Shown: positions 41,897 to 52,559, numbered from the stretch's first letter. The stretch: 64,000 nucleotides of DNA from an uncultured Paracoccaceae bacterium (GCA_947495295.1 CANLYJ010000001.1:62001-126000), one strand, 5' to 3'. Made by a program: numbers and translations. The notes: generated by a model from the letters alone, not told the origin.

Positions 41897-42286
41897 ATGC
41901 ACGTTCTGATCGTACAAAGTAACCTATATCTCGGCCAGCTCTGGAAGCGGCATCTTGAGAGATTGGATGCTGTTGTCGATCATGTGCAGACCGGCGATGC
42001 CGCGTTGGAAGTGATCGAAACAGAGGCACTGGACGTCATCGTGCTTGATCTGGTGCTGGCAGAAGGCAGCGCCTTGGCCGTGGCCGATTTCGCCCAGTTC
42101 CGCCAGCCCAATGCCAATGTGGTCTTTGTGACCGATACGACATTCTTTTCGGATGGATCAATCTTCCATCACAGCGCCAATGCCCGCGCCTTTATCGAAT
42201 CCGCGACCCCGCCCGATGACCTGGCCGCGATTGTCGAACATTATGGCAGTCCTAGCCCCGACCGTGCGGCGCATCCCACGCAATAG
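41897..42286 (+). CDS. Stand-alone degenerate receiver-domain protein
   Basis: 129 residues with the alternating alpha/beta pattern of a response-regulator receiver. The expected phospho-acceptor is Asp51 in VIVLDLVL and the switch threonine is in VVFVTD. However, the acidic pair normally following strand 1 is replaced (LIVQSNLY) and the conserved lysine of strand 5 seems absent (AFIESATPP). It is therefore probably a phosphorylation-impaired pseudo-receiver. No output domain; no kinase nearby. GGAG lies before the ATG. Convergent overlap of 35 bases with the GST-family gene. CtrA-type boxes upstream. Confidence 0.75.
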   Translation: MHVLIVQSNLYLGQLWKRHLERLDAVVDHVQTGDAALEVIETEALDVIVLDLVLAEGSALAVADFAQFRQPNANVVFVTDTTFFSDGSIFHHSANARAFIESATPPDDLAAIVEHYGSPSPDRAAHPTQ

Positions 42287-43226
42287 TTGGGTTGATCGGC
42301 ACGATCCGGTGCGGATTGATGCTGTCATGGCTGTAATGATAATGGCGCACGATATGGTCCATATTCACTGTCCCGGCAACGCCATCCCATTGATATAGTT
42401 CGCGGGTAAAACCCATCAGATTTGGGTAGTCCATGATCCGTTTGCGGTTACACCTGAAATGCAGGTGATAAACCATGTCGAACCGGATCAGGGTTGTCCA
42501 AAGCCGCCAGTCGGCCTCGGTGATCCTGTCACCCATCAGGTAACGGTTCTGGCCCAGCCGGTCCTCCAGCCAATCCAGCGTGTCAAACAGGGGATGCACG
42601 GCCTTGTCATAGGCATCTTGCGTGGTGGCAAAGCCCGATTTGTAGACCCCGTTATTGAGCGTGTCATAGATCCGGTCATTGACCGGGGCGATGGCGTCGC
42701 GCAGCTCTTCTGGCCAGTAATCATCCGTATTGCCGGTGATGTCATTAAACGCGCTGTTGAACATCCGGATGATTTCAGAGGATTCGTTGGACACAATCGT
42801 TTCGCGCTGCTTGTCCCACAGGATTGGCACAGTAACCCGGCCTGACATCTGCGGTTCCGCCTTCAGATAGATATCGCGCGCAAAGGGCAGGTCATACAGG
42901 CTGTCACCCGTCGCCCCCTTATCATCCGTTTCAAACGTCCAGCCATCCGACAACATGTCGGGATGCACGGCGGACATGCTGATGTGATCGCTCAGGCCCT
43001 TTAATTGACGAAAGACCAGCGTGCGATGCGCCCATGGGCAGGCGTATGAGACATACAGATGATAGCGCCCGCTTTCAGCCTTGAATCCGCCCTCACCAGA
43101 AGGGCCAGCAGACCCGTCTGCGGTGATCCAGTTGCGGAATTTGGCGTTTGAGCGCTTGAACGCGCCGCCTGTGGATTTTGTGTCATACCAGACGTCATGC
43201 CAGACGCCGTCAACGAGTTGGCCCAT
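42252..43226 (-). CDS. Glutathionyl-hydroquinone reductase (YqjG/ECM4-type GST)
   Basis: 324 residues of the Xi-class glutathione transferases. The thioredoxin-like N-terminal domain has the active cysteine in YACPWAHRTLVF, followed by VPILWDKQRETIVSNESSEI (glutathione contact). The helical C-terminal domain contains DWLEDRLGQNRYLMGDRITEADW. It reduces glutathionyl-hydroquinones to hydroquinones in the cytosol. Length is typical for the class. Monocistronic, convergent with the receiver-like gene. Confidence 0.92.
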   Translation of the reverse strand: MGQLVDGVWHDVWYDTKSTGGAFKRSNAKFRNWITADGSAGPSGEGGFKAESGRYHLYVSYACPWAHRTLVFRQLKGLSDHISMSAVHPDMLSDGWTFETDDKGATGDSLYDLPFARDIYLKAEPQMSGRVTVPILWDKQRETIVSNESSEIIRMFNSAFNDITGNTDDYWPEELRDAIAPVNDRIYDTLNNGVYKSGFATTQDAYDKAVHPLFDTLDWLEDRLGQNRYLMGDRITEADWRLWTTLIRFDMVYHLHFRCNRKRIMDYPNLMGFTRELYQWDGVAGTVNMDHIVRHYHYSHDSINPHRIVPINPTIAWDAPHGRG

Positions 43227-43340
43227 GGGGTCGCTCCTGTGATTGCTTACCGATCAGCTAACCCAAGCGCGCAAATGAACAAAGGGCGATGAAGGCGCAG
43301 ATATGGTGCGTGAACGCACATCACGCGGACCCGTGGGGTT

Positions 43341-43790
43341 TCACAATATATCGAGTGAGACCTTCACCCGGTCCATCACCACCGATGATGTGAAACGGCT
43401 GACATTGGACTCGTCGAAAAAATATTCCTGAGTGAACGCCTCATAGGCTTTGATATCCTTCACTGCGACGACAAGCACAAAATCGGCCTCGCCCGTGGCA
43501 TAGTAGCATTGCTGCACTTCGGGGGCCTGCCGCATCCGCCGCTTGAACATATCCAGATGCATCCGGCTTTCGCGTTCCAGCGACACACCAACAATCACCG
43601 TCATCTCGCGGCCCAGCTTGGCGGGGGATAGCACGGCGATTTCTTTCTCAATCACGCCGCTGTCGCGCAGTTTCTTCAGTCGCTTTTGTACGGCCGGGGC
43701 CGACAGGCCAACCTCATGGCCAAGCGCCTCTGCGGTCAGTTGGGCATTGGCCTGCACCAACTTCAGAATATCCAGATCCTTGTCATCCAT
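43341..43790 (-). CDS. Lrp/AsnC family transcriptional regulator
   Basis: 149 residues: N-terminal helix-turn-helix (LDILKLVQANAQLTAEALG, LSAPAVQKRLKKLRDSGVI) and a C-terminal RAM ligand-binding domain (QQCYYATGEADFVLVVAVKD). Start at MDDKDLD (43790); the open frame runs 25 codons further but those residues do not fit the family. It is divergent from the M24 hydrolase gene. AsnC-type regulators of this kind sit next to ectoine-degradation genes in Rhodobacteraceae, so control of the adjacent catabolic pair is likely. Confidence 0.88.
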   Translation of the reverse strand: MDDKDLDILKLVQANAQLTAEALGHEVGLSAPAVQKRLKKLRDSGVIEKEIAVLSPAKLGREMTVIVGVSLERESRMHLDMFKRRMRQAPEVQQCYYATGEADFVLVVAVKDIKAYEAFTQEYFFDESNVSRFTSSVVMDRVKVSLDIL

Positions 43791-43904
43791 GGGCCACTTT
43801 TCTTTCGGATTGTCGCAATATGCAATCTGCATTGCCGCAAGCAGGGCAGGAAATCGGAAAACCACCGGTCATAGTTCATGCAGGATCACCAAGAGGCCGC
43901 ACCG

Positions 43905-45046
43905 ATGTTCGCCCAACGACTGTCCCATTTTCAAACCCGCCTGGCACAGGCTGGAATTGACGTGGCGCTGATCACTGATGATGACAATGTCTATTACCTG
44001 ACGGGCTATTACGATTACCTGCATATGGATTTTGGCCGTCCGACCATTCTGGTTGTGCCCAAGGATGATCAGGCATTGCTGATCACGCCGGAAATTGACC
44101 TGAACGCCGCCAAACAGGCGGCCCGCGTTGGCCGGATCGCGCCGTGGAATGACGGGATGGGTGATGAATGGCGGGCCGAACTGCCCGGTGCCGTCACCAA
44201 TGCGGGCAAGGTTGCGATCGAACCGGGGCATATGCCGCCGCCAGTGCGGGCCTATGTGGATGATCTGCTTGATGCTGACAAAATCACCAGCGCCACGCCG
44301 ATCCTGAACGATATGCGGATGATCAAATCCCCCGTTGAATTGCAACTGGCACGGCATGCAGGGCAGGTTGCCACCGCCATGATGGATGCAGCCGGGCTGC
44401 CATCGGCGACGGCGTGGCCGAATTTGAGGTGGCGCTTGCCACAGCGCAGGCAGGCACCCGCAAGGCTGCTGCATTGCTGGTCGCCCATTATGACGATGGT
44501 GATATGTCCCCGATGACGCATTTTCTGCAAATCATGGCATCGGGTGATGAGGTCGTGAAAACCCATCACCGTGCCTCGACCCGTGTTATGAAACGTGGCG
44601 AGCCGGTGTTCCTGTGCTTTTGCGGGATGACGAATTTCCACCGGTTCAAGCTGGGGTTTGACCGGTCGTTCTGGATTGGCGACGCGCCCGCCGATCAGGT
44701 GGCGGTTTATCAGGTCGCTGTGGCCAGCCAAAAGGCGGCACTCGATGCGCTGCGCCCCGGCGTCACCGCTGAAACCGTCCATGCCGCCTATGCAGAGGTT
44801 ATTCAGAACGCAGGCTACGCATACCCGTTCCGTTGTGGGCGCGCGACCGGCTTCAGCTTTCTTGAGGCGCCGCAGCTTGTCACCGGTGATACGACCATCA
44901 TTCAGCCGGGCATGGTGTTTGCGGTCGACGGTTCGGTTTCGGTGCCGACATATCGCGCGCAGGTCGGTGACAGCTTTATCATTACCGATACCGGATGGGA
45001 GCCGCTGACCCACCACCCTAAATCCGTGGAAGAGGTGATTATCTGA
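43905..45046 (+). pseudogene. M24 peptidase-family hydrolase, ectoine hydrolase-like, frameshifted
   Basis: Two out-of-frame parts of one M24 (Xaa-Pro peptidase/creatinase) protein. The first (43905 to about 44393) gives MFAQRLSHFQTRLAQAGIDV to MMDAA. The second (from about 44393) gives RAAIGDGVAEFEVALATAQA to SVEEVII. Adding one base near 44392 would restore MMDAARAAIGDGVAEFEVA, so a single deletion in the CCGGG run is the cause. The intact protein would be about 380 residues, like EutD/DoeA, which open the ectoine ring. As read, the first part ends in unrelated residues at 44516. The start is ATG 43905 with AGAGG before it. Creatinase or another amidohydrolase role is possible. Confidence 0.75.
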
Positions 45047-45840
45047 TGTTCCAATCCGGTCAAACCGTCCAATCAACCCCGCGCACGCCTGCAATGGGTA
45101 AGGGGCTCGCCCATCGTTGCAGCCTTGGCTTTATCCTGATGTCTACCGATCTGGCCTGCGAGGCGGATATCATCGCCATGGCACCGGATGGCGTGGCGGT
45201 GCATTTCACCCGGCTCAAGACTGATGATTACACCACCAACGAAACGCTGGCCCGGCATATTGATCACATGGGTGATGCCGCTGGCCGGTTGCAGCCCGAC
45301 ATGAAACCGGCGGTGATCAGCTATTGCTGCACGTCTGGTTCCATCATCTGCGGCGAAGAAAACGTGTTTCGCGAAATCCGCAAAGCGGCGCCTTATACGC
45401 AGCCACTGTGTATCGTGACCGGGGTTGTGGACGCCCTGCGCGCCGTTGGCGCCCAAAGACTGGTCGTCGGCACCCCCTATCTGGATGACATCAACACGGC
45501 AGAGGCTGAATATCTGCTGGGTGCCGGGTTCGACCTGCTGGATATTCAGGGGCTCCGGCTGGAAACCGGGTTGGAATTTGGCAGGGTTGAACCCTCTTAC
45601 TGGAAGGAATTCGCGCTTGAGATTGACCAGCCAGAGGCGGATGCGATTTTCCTGTCCTGTAGTGGCATCCGGTCATTGGAGGTGGTCGAACAGATCGAAC
45701 AGGCGACGGGCAAACCGGTGATCACCTCCAATCAGGCGTTGATGTGGTCAGCCATGCGCCGGGCCGGTTTGATGGATCAGCTGGACGGCTTTGGACGGAT
45801 ATTCAAAACGACGGACGCAGTGCTGCAACCTACGGTGTAA
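45046..45840 (+). CDS. Asp/Glu racemase-superfamily protein, EutA/maleate isomerase-like
   Basis: 264 residues of the aspartate/glutamate racemase, arylmalonate decarboxylase and maleate isomerase group. Two catalytic cysteines are placed as usual: one in ISYCCTSGSIICG (about residue 87), the other in IFLSCSGIRS (about 205). Ectoine-utilisation protein EutA belongs to this family and occurs beside EutD/DoeA in Rhodobacteraceae clusters. Its ATG overlaps the M24 gene's stop by one base (TGATG), so the frameshift upstream could lower its translation. Maleate isomerase activity is the alternative. Confidence 0.78.
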   Translation: MFQSGQTVQSTPRTPAMGKGLAHRCSLGFILMSTDLACEADIIAMAPDGVAVHFTRLKTDDYTTNETLARHIDHMGDAAGRLQPDMKPAVISYCCTSGSIICGEENVFREIRKAAPYTQPLCIVTGVVDALRAVGAQRLVVGTPYLDDINTAEAEYLLGAGFDLLDIQGLRLETGLEFGRVEPSYWKEFALEIDQPEADAIFLSCSGIRSLEVVEQIEQATGKPVITSNQALMWSAMRRAGLMDQLDGFGRIFKTTDAVLQPTV

Positions 45841-45950
45841 GCTGCCCCGGGGCTGCCCGGCCTGTCGACCGGGCAGGGCGGTGGATCGGAACCCTTAACA
45901 CCGCATTCACATGTATGGCGCGCGGTCCGTTAAACCCGCAAAACACCGTG

Positions 45951-46028
45951 CAAGGGTCCGACGTTTTGCCGACGTCCTGCCGACGCTTTGCCGACAGGGG
46001 TTTTTTCAACAAAACCAGCGCATTAACC
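45951..46028 (-). repeat. Dispersed ~77-bp intergenic repeat, copy B
   Basis: Inverted relative to copy A (15028-15104). On the minus strand it starts GGTTAATGCG and ends GTCGGACCCTTG, with units GTCGGCAAAGCGTCGG and GTCGGCAAAACGTCGG. It lies within the 334-bp gene-free stretch 45841-46174, which also holds the FNR box; the remainder of that gap shows nothing I can identify. Confidence 0.75.
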
Positions 46029-46095
46029 TATGATTCGGGCTTTGTGTCCGCGACACCCCTGCGACCACCGACCGCACCCGGTGCAATCACCGCCC

Positions 46096-46109
46096 TTGAT
46101 CCACATCAA
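46096..46109. promoter_or_regulatory. FNR/FnrL box upstream of ccoG
   Basis: TTGATCCACATCAA matches the FNR consensus TTGAT-N4-ATCAA exactly and is a perfect dyad. It is about 65 bases before the ccoG ATG, so the low-oxygen regulator FnrL should activate the ccoGHIS operon, as in other Rhodobacteraceae. Confidence 0.85.
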
Positions 46110-46174
46110 GGACTGCGTCTGGGGGGCGGACTAGACCGATCCTGCGAACAGAGATTTATCATTGCAGGTCACAG

Positions 46175-47590
46175 ATGTCCTCAGCTGAAAACCAGCCGCT
46201 TTATGCCCCGCGCGAACCCATTTTTCCGCGCCGGGTCAAAGGGTTCTACCGAAACCTCAAATGGTGGGTGATGGCCATCACGCTTGGCATCTACTACCTG
46301 ACCCCATGGATCCGCTGGGACCGTGGGCCAAACCTGCCCGATCAGGCGGTGCTGGTGGATATGGCGCATCGGCGGTTCTATTTCTTCTGGATCGAGATTT
46401 GGCCGCATGAATTCTATTTCGTCGCGGGCCTGCTGATCATGGCGGGGCTCGGGCTGTTTTTGTTCACCTCGGCCTTGGGCCGGGTCTGGTGCGGTTATAC
46501 CTGCCCACAGACCGTCTGGACCGATCTTTTCATCCTTGTCGAACGCTGGATCGAGGGCGACAGAAACGCCCGCGTGCGTTTGTGGAAAGCCAAGTGGGAT
46601 TTCCGTAAGTGGCGGTTAAGGCTGACAAAATGGGTGGTCTGGTTTCTGATCGCACTGGCCACCGGCGGGGCCTGGGTGTTTTATTTCGCTGATGCGCCGA
46701 CGCTGGCCTACAACCTTGCGACCCTTCAGGCGCCGTTCATTGCCTGGGCCACAATCGGTGTGCTGACCGCCACGACATTTATCTTTGGCGGCTTCATGCG
46801 CGAACAGGTCTGCAACTACATGTGCCCCTGGCCGCGCATTCAGGCAGCCATGATGGACCCTGAAACCCTGACCGTCGCCTATCGCGATTGGCGGGGCGAA
46901 CCGCGCGGCAAGAAACGGATCGAAGGGGCGGGTGACTGCATCGACTGCATGGCTTGCGTGAATGTCTGCCCGGCGGGCATCGACATCCGCGAGGGTCAGC
47001 AGATGGAATGCATCACCTGCGCGCTGTGCATTGATGCCTGCGATGACGTGATGGAAAAAATCGGTAAGCCACGGGGATTAATCGATTATCTGGCCTTGTC
47101 CGATCAAGAGGAAGAGGCCAAGGGCAAACCTGCCAAGAAGCTGTGGCAACATGTTTTCCGCTTCCGCACCATGCTTTACACCGCACTTTGGGGGCTGATC
47201 GGGGTTGGCCTGGTCTTTGCGCTATTCATTCGGGCCGATATCGAAATGACCGTGTCACCGGTGCGCAATCCGACCTTTGTGACGCTCAGCGATGGGACGA
47301 TCCGCAACATTTATGATATCCGTCTGCTGAACAAACATGGCGAAGACCGGGAATTCCATCTGTCGCTGGTATCGGAAGATATCCTGCGGATCGATCTGGA
47401 AGGCACCAGCCAGCGCAGCGTCACCGTGCCCGCCAATGAAACACTGTTGCAACGGGTCTATGTCTCGGCCCGGCCGGGTGATCCGGCGGCAGCAACGGAC
47501 CGGGTCGACCTGCGGTTCTGGGTCGAAGACCTGATTTCGGGCGAGCGGGCGCATAAGGATACGATTTTCAACGGGAGGGCAGCACAATGA
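46175..47590 (+). CDS. ccoG: cbb3 oxidase accessory ferredoxin protein CcoG (FixG/RdxA)
   Basis: 471 residues with about five membrane helices and two [4Fe-4S] sites. Cluster ligands are in GDCIDCMACVNVCPAGID and MECITCALCIDACDD; the GYTCPQTVW and CNYMCPWPRIQ motifs are also family hallmarks. The C-terminal immunoglobulin-like domain is present. CcoG reduces Cu(II) to supply copper for cbb3-type cytochrome oxidase assembly in the inner membrane. First gene of ccoG-ccoH-ccoI-ccoS, overlapping ccoH by four bases. The oxidase genes (ccoNOPQ) are not adjacent in this window. Confidence 0.96.
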   Translation: MSSAENQPLYAPREPIFPRRVKGFYRNLKWWVMAITLGIYYLTPWIRWDRGPNLPDQAVLVDMAHRRFYFFWIEIWPHEFYFVAGLLIMAGLGLFLFTSALGRVWCGYTCPQTVWTDLFILVERWIEGDRNARVRLWKAKWDFRKWRLRLTKWVVWFLIALATGGAWVFYFADAPTLAYNLATLQAPFIAWATIGVLTATTFIFGGFMREQVCNYMCPWPRIQAAMMDPETLTVAYRDWRGEPRGKKRIEGAGDCIDCMACVNVCPAGIDIREGQQMECITCALCIDACDDVMEKIGKPRGLIDYLALSDQEEEAKGKPAKKLWQHVFRFRTMLYTALWGLIGVGLVFALFIRADIEMTVSPVRNPTFVTLSDGTIRNIYDIRLLNKHGEDREFHLSLVSEDILRIDLEGTSQRSVTVPANETLLQRVYVSARPGDPAAATDRVDLRFWVEDLISGERAHKDTIFNGRAAQ

Positions 47591-48039
47591 CGCGCGAATT
47601 TACCGGATGGCATATGCTGGCATTGATGGTTGGCGGCTTTGGGATCATCATCACTGTGAACCTGACGCTGGCATGGAATGCGGTCGCGACCTTTCCGGGG
47701 TTGGAGACGCGCAATTCCTACGTCGTCAGCCAAAAGTTTGAGGCCGACCGCGCCGCACAAAATGCCCTGCGCTGGGATGTGGATGCATCCATCCTGGATG
47801 GGACATTGACCGTTGCGATCATGGACAAAGACGGCAATCCGGTACAAGCCGAAGTGACCCGCGCGACCCTTGGCCGGGCCACACATACAGGTGAGGACAG
47901 CACGCCGGAATTCACATGGGACGGTGCGGCCCTGACCGCGCCCGTGACAGCGGGCGAGGGGTATTGGAACCTGCGTCTGGAGCTGATTGCACCTGACGGG
48001 ACCAAGTTCCGCCGCCGCTTTCCCCTTACCGCAAAATGA
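47587..48039 (+). CDS. ccoH: FixH/CcoH family protein
   Basis: 150 residues: one N-terminal membrane helix (MLALMVGGFGIIITVNLTLAW in two parts) followed by a periplasmic beta-rich domain with FPGLETRNSYVVSQKFEADRA, the most recognisable FixH motif. FixH/CcoH is required for cbb3 oxidase assembly and stays with the early complex. Overlaps ccoG (ATGA) and ccoI (ATGA), so the operon is tightly coupled. Confidence 0.92.
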   Translation: MTREFTGWHMLALMVGGFGIIITVNLTLAWNAVATFPGLETRNSYVVSQKFEADRAAQNALRWDVDASILDGTLTVAIMDKDGNPVQAEVTRATLGRATHTGEDSTPEFTWDGAALTAPVTAGEGYWNLRLELIAPDGTKFRRRFPLTAK

Positions 48040-50183
48040 GCGATCTGGGCGTCTGTCCGGCCTGCGTGGGCCTGCCGCAAGGTTCGCTTGAAAAGGCGGC
48101 CTCTAACGGCACATCGCAGATCATCCTGTCCTTGCCCGGAATCCATTGTGTTGCCTGCATCAACGGGGTGGAACGCGCGCTGCGCGACATGGATGGCGTG
48201 GCCAACGCCCGTGTGAACCTGTCGATGAAACGGGTGACCGTGGGCACCGATATGCCCGTGGCCCCCGAAGACATGATCGACGCGCTGGAACTGGCCGGGT
48301 TCGAGGCGCGGCTTTTGGATACCAGCCTGCTGGGGTCAGAGGCCGACGCCTATGGGCGCGGGTTGATGACCCGGATCGCGGTGTCCGGCTTTGCGATGAT
48401 GAATGTGATGCTATTGTCGGTGGCGATCTGGTCGGGGGCCATCGGGGCGACCCAGCACCTGTTTCACCTGATCAGCGCCAGCATCGCCATTCCAGCGCTG
48501 GTTTACGCTGCGCAGCCGTTTTTCCACAATGCTTGGCAGGCGCTGTCGGTCCGCAAACTGAACATGGATGTGCCGATTTCACTGGCGATCATTCTGGCCG
48601 CTGGCATGTCGCTTTATGAGACGTTCTTTGGTGGGCAGCACGCCTATTTTGATGCTGCATTATCACTGACCTTCTTTCTGTTGATCGGCCGTTATCTGGA
48701 TTATCGCAGCCGCAAGGCTGCCGCATCTGCTGCCGCTCAGCTATCCGCGCTTGAGGTGCCGCGGGTGATGCGCCTGCGCGATGGCGTCCGCCAGATGGTG
48801 GATTTCGCGGAGCTTGCGATTGGTGATCTGATCCAGGTTTTGCCCGGTGGCCGCATCCCGGTTGACGGGGTGATCACCGATGGCGAAAGCCAGATTGACC
48901 GATCGCTTCTGACCGGTGAAAGTCGCCCGCTGAACGCTTGCGTTGGAACGCCGGTCACGGCGGGGGAAGTCAATATGACCGGCCCGCTGACTATTCAGGC
49001 CACGACGGTCGGCGCCGATACGACCCTGCGCAAGATGGTGACAATGGTGGATGAGGCGGAGGCCGTGCGCAACAAATACACTGCCGCAGCCGACCAGGCA
49101 GCCGCCATTTATGCACCTGTTGTGCATCTGTTGGCGTTGGCCGCGTTTCTGGGCTGGGTCGCCTATTCGGGCGACGTGCGCCTGTCGTTGAACATCGCGG
49201 TGGCCGTGCTGATTATCACGTGCCCCTGTGCGCTGGGCCTTGCTGTGCCTGCGGTATCGACCACGGCGGCGGGCCGGTTGTTTCGCGCCGGGCTGTTGGT
49301 GAAAGATGGCACGGCGTTGGAGCGTTTGGCAGAGGTCGACACGGTTGTGTTCGACAAGACCGGGACGCTGACCATGCCCGCCGCTGCGCGCGATGCGCTG
49401 GATGCACAGGCGCAATCAGTTGCGCTGGCCCTGACCCGGAACGCGACCCATCCTGTTTCGCAGGCTATTGCCGCTTCGCTTGATGGTGTGACGCCGGCCA
49501 CGATCAGTGGCCAGCAGGAACATCCCGGCAAAGGGTTGAGCGCGACCTATCGCGGGCAGCAGGTCCGGCTTGGATCTGGCGCCTGGCTGGGTGCGGGTCG
49601 TGGCACATACCTGCAGATCGGGGACGACAAGCCGCAGAAGATTACTTTGCGATCAGAGCTGCGCGAGGGGGCGCAGGCGCTGGTCAATGGGTGGCAAGAG
49701 GCTGGGCTGTCGGTGCATCTTGTTTCGGGTGATGACACCTCTGAGACCGGCAGGATCGCCGATCAGCTTGGTATTTCAAACTGGTTGTCGGAGGCCACAC
49801 CTGCAGAAAAGATCTCCTTTATCAACAAGTTGACCAAAGTGGGCGCACATGTGCTGATGGTCGGTGACGGGCTGAATGACACGGGCGCCTTGGCGGCGGC
49901 CTATGCATCAGTGTCACCCGCAACGGCGGCGGATGCGTCGCGTGCGGCGTCTGACATTGTGCTGCTGAATGATAGCCTGGAGCCATTGATCGGGTTGCCC
50001 CGGCTGGCGAAAGCGGCAAAGGCGCGGATTGTCGAGAACTTCGCGATTTCAACTGTTTACAACATCGTGGCGGTGCCGATTGCGCTGGCGGGGTTTGCAA
50101 CGCCGTTGATTGCGGCAATTGCGATGTCGTCGTCATCGATCACTGTTCTTTTGAATGCGCTGCGGCTAAAGGGGCGGGTATGA
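48036..50183 (+). CDS. ccoI: Copper-translocating P1B-type ATPase CcoI (FixI)
   Basis: 715 residues. The cytosolic start has CPACVGLPQG and the heavy-metal-binding domain GIHCVACING (residues about 36-45). It is followed by eight helices with the transport motif CPCALGLAVP, the phosphorylation site DKTGTLTM, a TGES actuator motif (in LLTGESRPL) and GDGLNDTGAL. It exports copper to the periplasmic assembly pathway of cbb3 oxidase. It overlaps ccoH and ccoS by four bases each. The combination of neighbours distinguishes it from CopA-type detoxification pumps. Confidence 0.95.
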   Translation: MSDLGVCPACVGLPQGSLEKAASNGTSQIILSLPGIHCVACINGVERALRDMDGVANARVNLSMKRVTVGTDMPVAPEDMIDALELAGFEARLLDTSLLGSEADAYGRGLMTRIAVSGFAMMNVMLLSVAIWSGAIGATQHLFHLISASIAIPALVYAAQPFFHNAWQALSVRKLNMDVPISLAIILAAGMSLYETFFGGQHAYFDAALSLTFFLLIGRYLDYRSRKAAASAAAQLSALEVPRVMRLRDGVRQMVDFAELAIGDLIQVLPGGRIPVDGVITDGESQIDRSLLTGESRPLNACVGTPVTAGEVNMTGPLTIQATTVGADTTLRKMVTMVDEAEAVRNKYTAAADQAAAIYAPVVHLLALAAFLGWVAYSGDVRLSLNIAVAVLIITCPCALGLAVPAVSTTAAGRLFRAGLLVKDGTALERLAEVDTVVFDKTGTLTMPAAARDALDAQAQSVALALTRNATHPVSQAIAASLDGVTPATISGQQEHPGKGLSATYRGQQVRLGSGAWLGAGRGTYLQIGDDKPQKITLRSELREGAQALVNGWQEAGLSVHLVSGDDTSETGRIADQLGISNWLSEATPAEKISFINKLTKVGAHVLMVGDGLNDTGALAAAYASVSPATAADASRAASDIVLLNDSLEPLIGLPRLAKAAKARIVENFAISTVYNIVAVPIALAGFATPLIAAIAMSSSSITVLLNALRLKGRV

Positions 50184-50338
50184 ACGTCCTTGTTATCCTG
50201 ATCCCTGTGTCGCTGATCCTTGGTGGTTTGGGTCTGGTTGCATTTTTATGGAGCCTGAAATCCAATCAATATGAAGATTTGGATGGTGATGCATGGCGTA
50301 TCCTGTCGGATGACGATACCCCGCCACGGGCGGACTAA
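50180..50338 (+). CDS. ccoS: cbb3 oxidase maturation protein CcoS
   Basis: 52 residues starting at ATG 50180, which overlaps the ccoI stop (ATGA), and ending in TAA at 50336-50338. One N-terminal membrane helix (VLVILIPVSLILGGLGLVAF) is followed by LWSLKSNQYEDLDGDAWRIL, the strongly conserved CcoS motif Q-Y-x-D-x-x-G-D/x-A. CcoS is needed for heme and copper insertion into the CcoN subunit. It completes the ccoGHIS operon. Confidence 0.95.
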   Translation: MNVLVILIPVSLILGGLGLVAFLWSLKSNQYEDLDGDAWRILSDDDTPPRAD

Positions 50339-50403
50339 TTTTTACAAAGAACTTGGATCATGGGCTGTTGACTCACGCGGATGTGTTTCTTACTTACCGT
50401 GCG

Positions 50404-50430
50404 TTATCACTCGATTGGGTTGAGTGCTAA
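50404..50430. promoter_or_regulatory. CIRCE element (HrcA operator) upstream of groES
   Basis: TTATCACTC (50404-50412), nine bases, GAGTGCTAA (50422-50430). This is the CIRCE consensus TTAGCACTC-N9-GAGTGCTAA with one change in the left arm. It lies 33 bases before the groES ATG, so the repressor HrcA should control groESL. A candidate -35 TTGACT is at 50368-50373, with the -10 less clear. Confidence 0.92.
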
Positions 50431-50463
50431 CACGACAGAAACACGAACTGGAGAAGTTCTGAA

Positions 50464-50748
50464 ATGGCATTTACACCACTTCACGACCGCGTACTTGTTC
50501 GTCGTATTGAAGGCGACGAAAAGACAACTGGCGGCCTGATCATCCCTGACAGCGCCAAGGAAAAACCTGCTGAGGGCGAGATCGTCAGCGTTGGCGAAGG
50601 CGCGCGCAAAGACAGCGGTGAGCTGATCGCGATGTCTGTCAAAGCAGGCGACAAAGTGCTGTTTGGCAAATGGTCCGGCACAGAGGTCAAGATCGACGGC
50701 GAAGAGCTGTTGATCATGAAGGAAAGCGACATCCTGGGGATCATGTAA
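50464..50748 (+). CDS. groES: Co-chaperonin GroES
   Basis: 94-residue Hsp10. [22 protein letters not shown] carries the mobile loop region and [16 protein letters not shown] is the C-terminal beta strand. It caps GroEL during folding in the cytosol. GGAGAAGTTCTG precedes the ATG. First in the groESL operon; a 22-bp repeat copy lies in the 64-bp spacer before groEL. Confidence 0.98.
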   Translation: MAFTPLHDRVLVRRIEGDEKTTGGLIIPDSAKEKPAEGEIVSVGEGARKDSGELIAMSVKAGDKVLFGKWSGTEVKIDGEELLIMKESDILGIM

Positions 50749-50760
50749 TCCATCAAGGAT

Positions 50761-52462
<1,702 letters not shown>

Positions 52463-52559
52463 GTCGAAACGCATCGCGTTTCGACGCGGGCAGCAAAGCG
52501 GCAGTCGTTTCGCCAGAAATGATGCGAGCTTGGCCCCGCCTCGGCCGATAAACAAGGAA

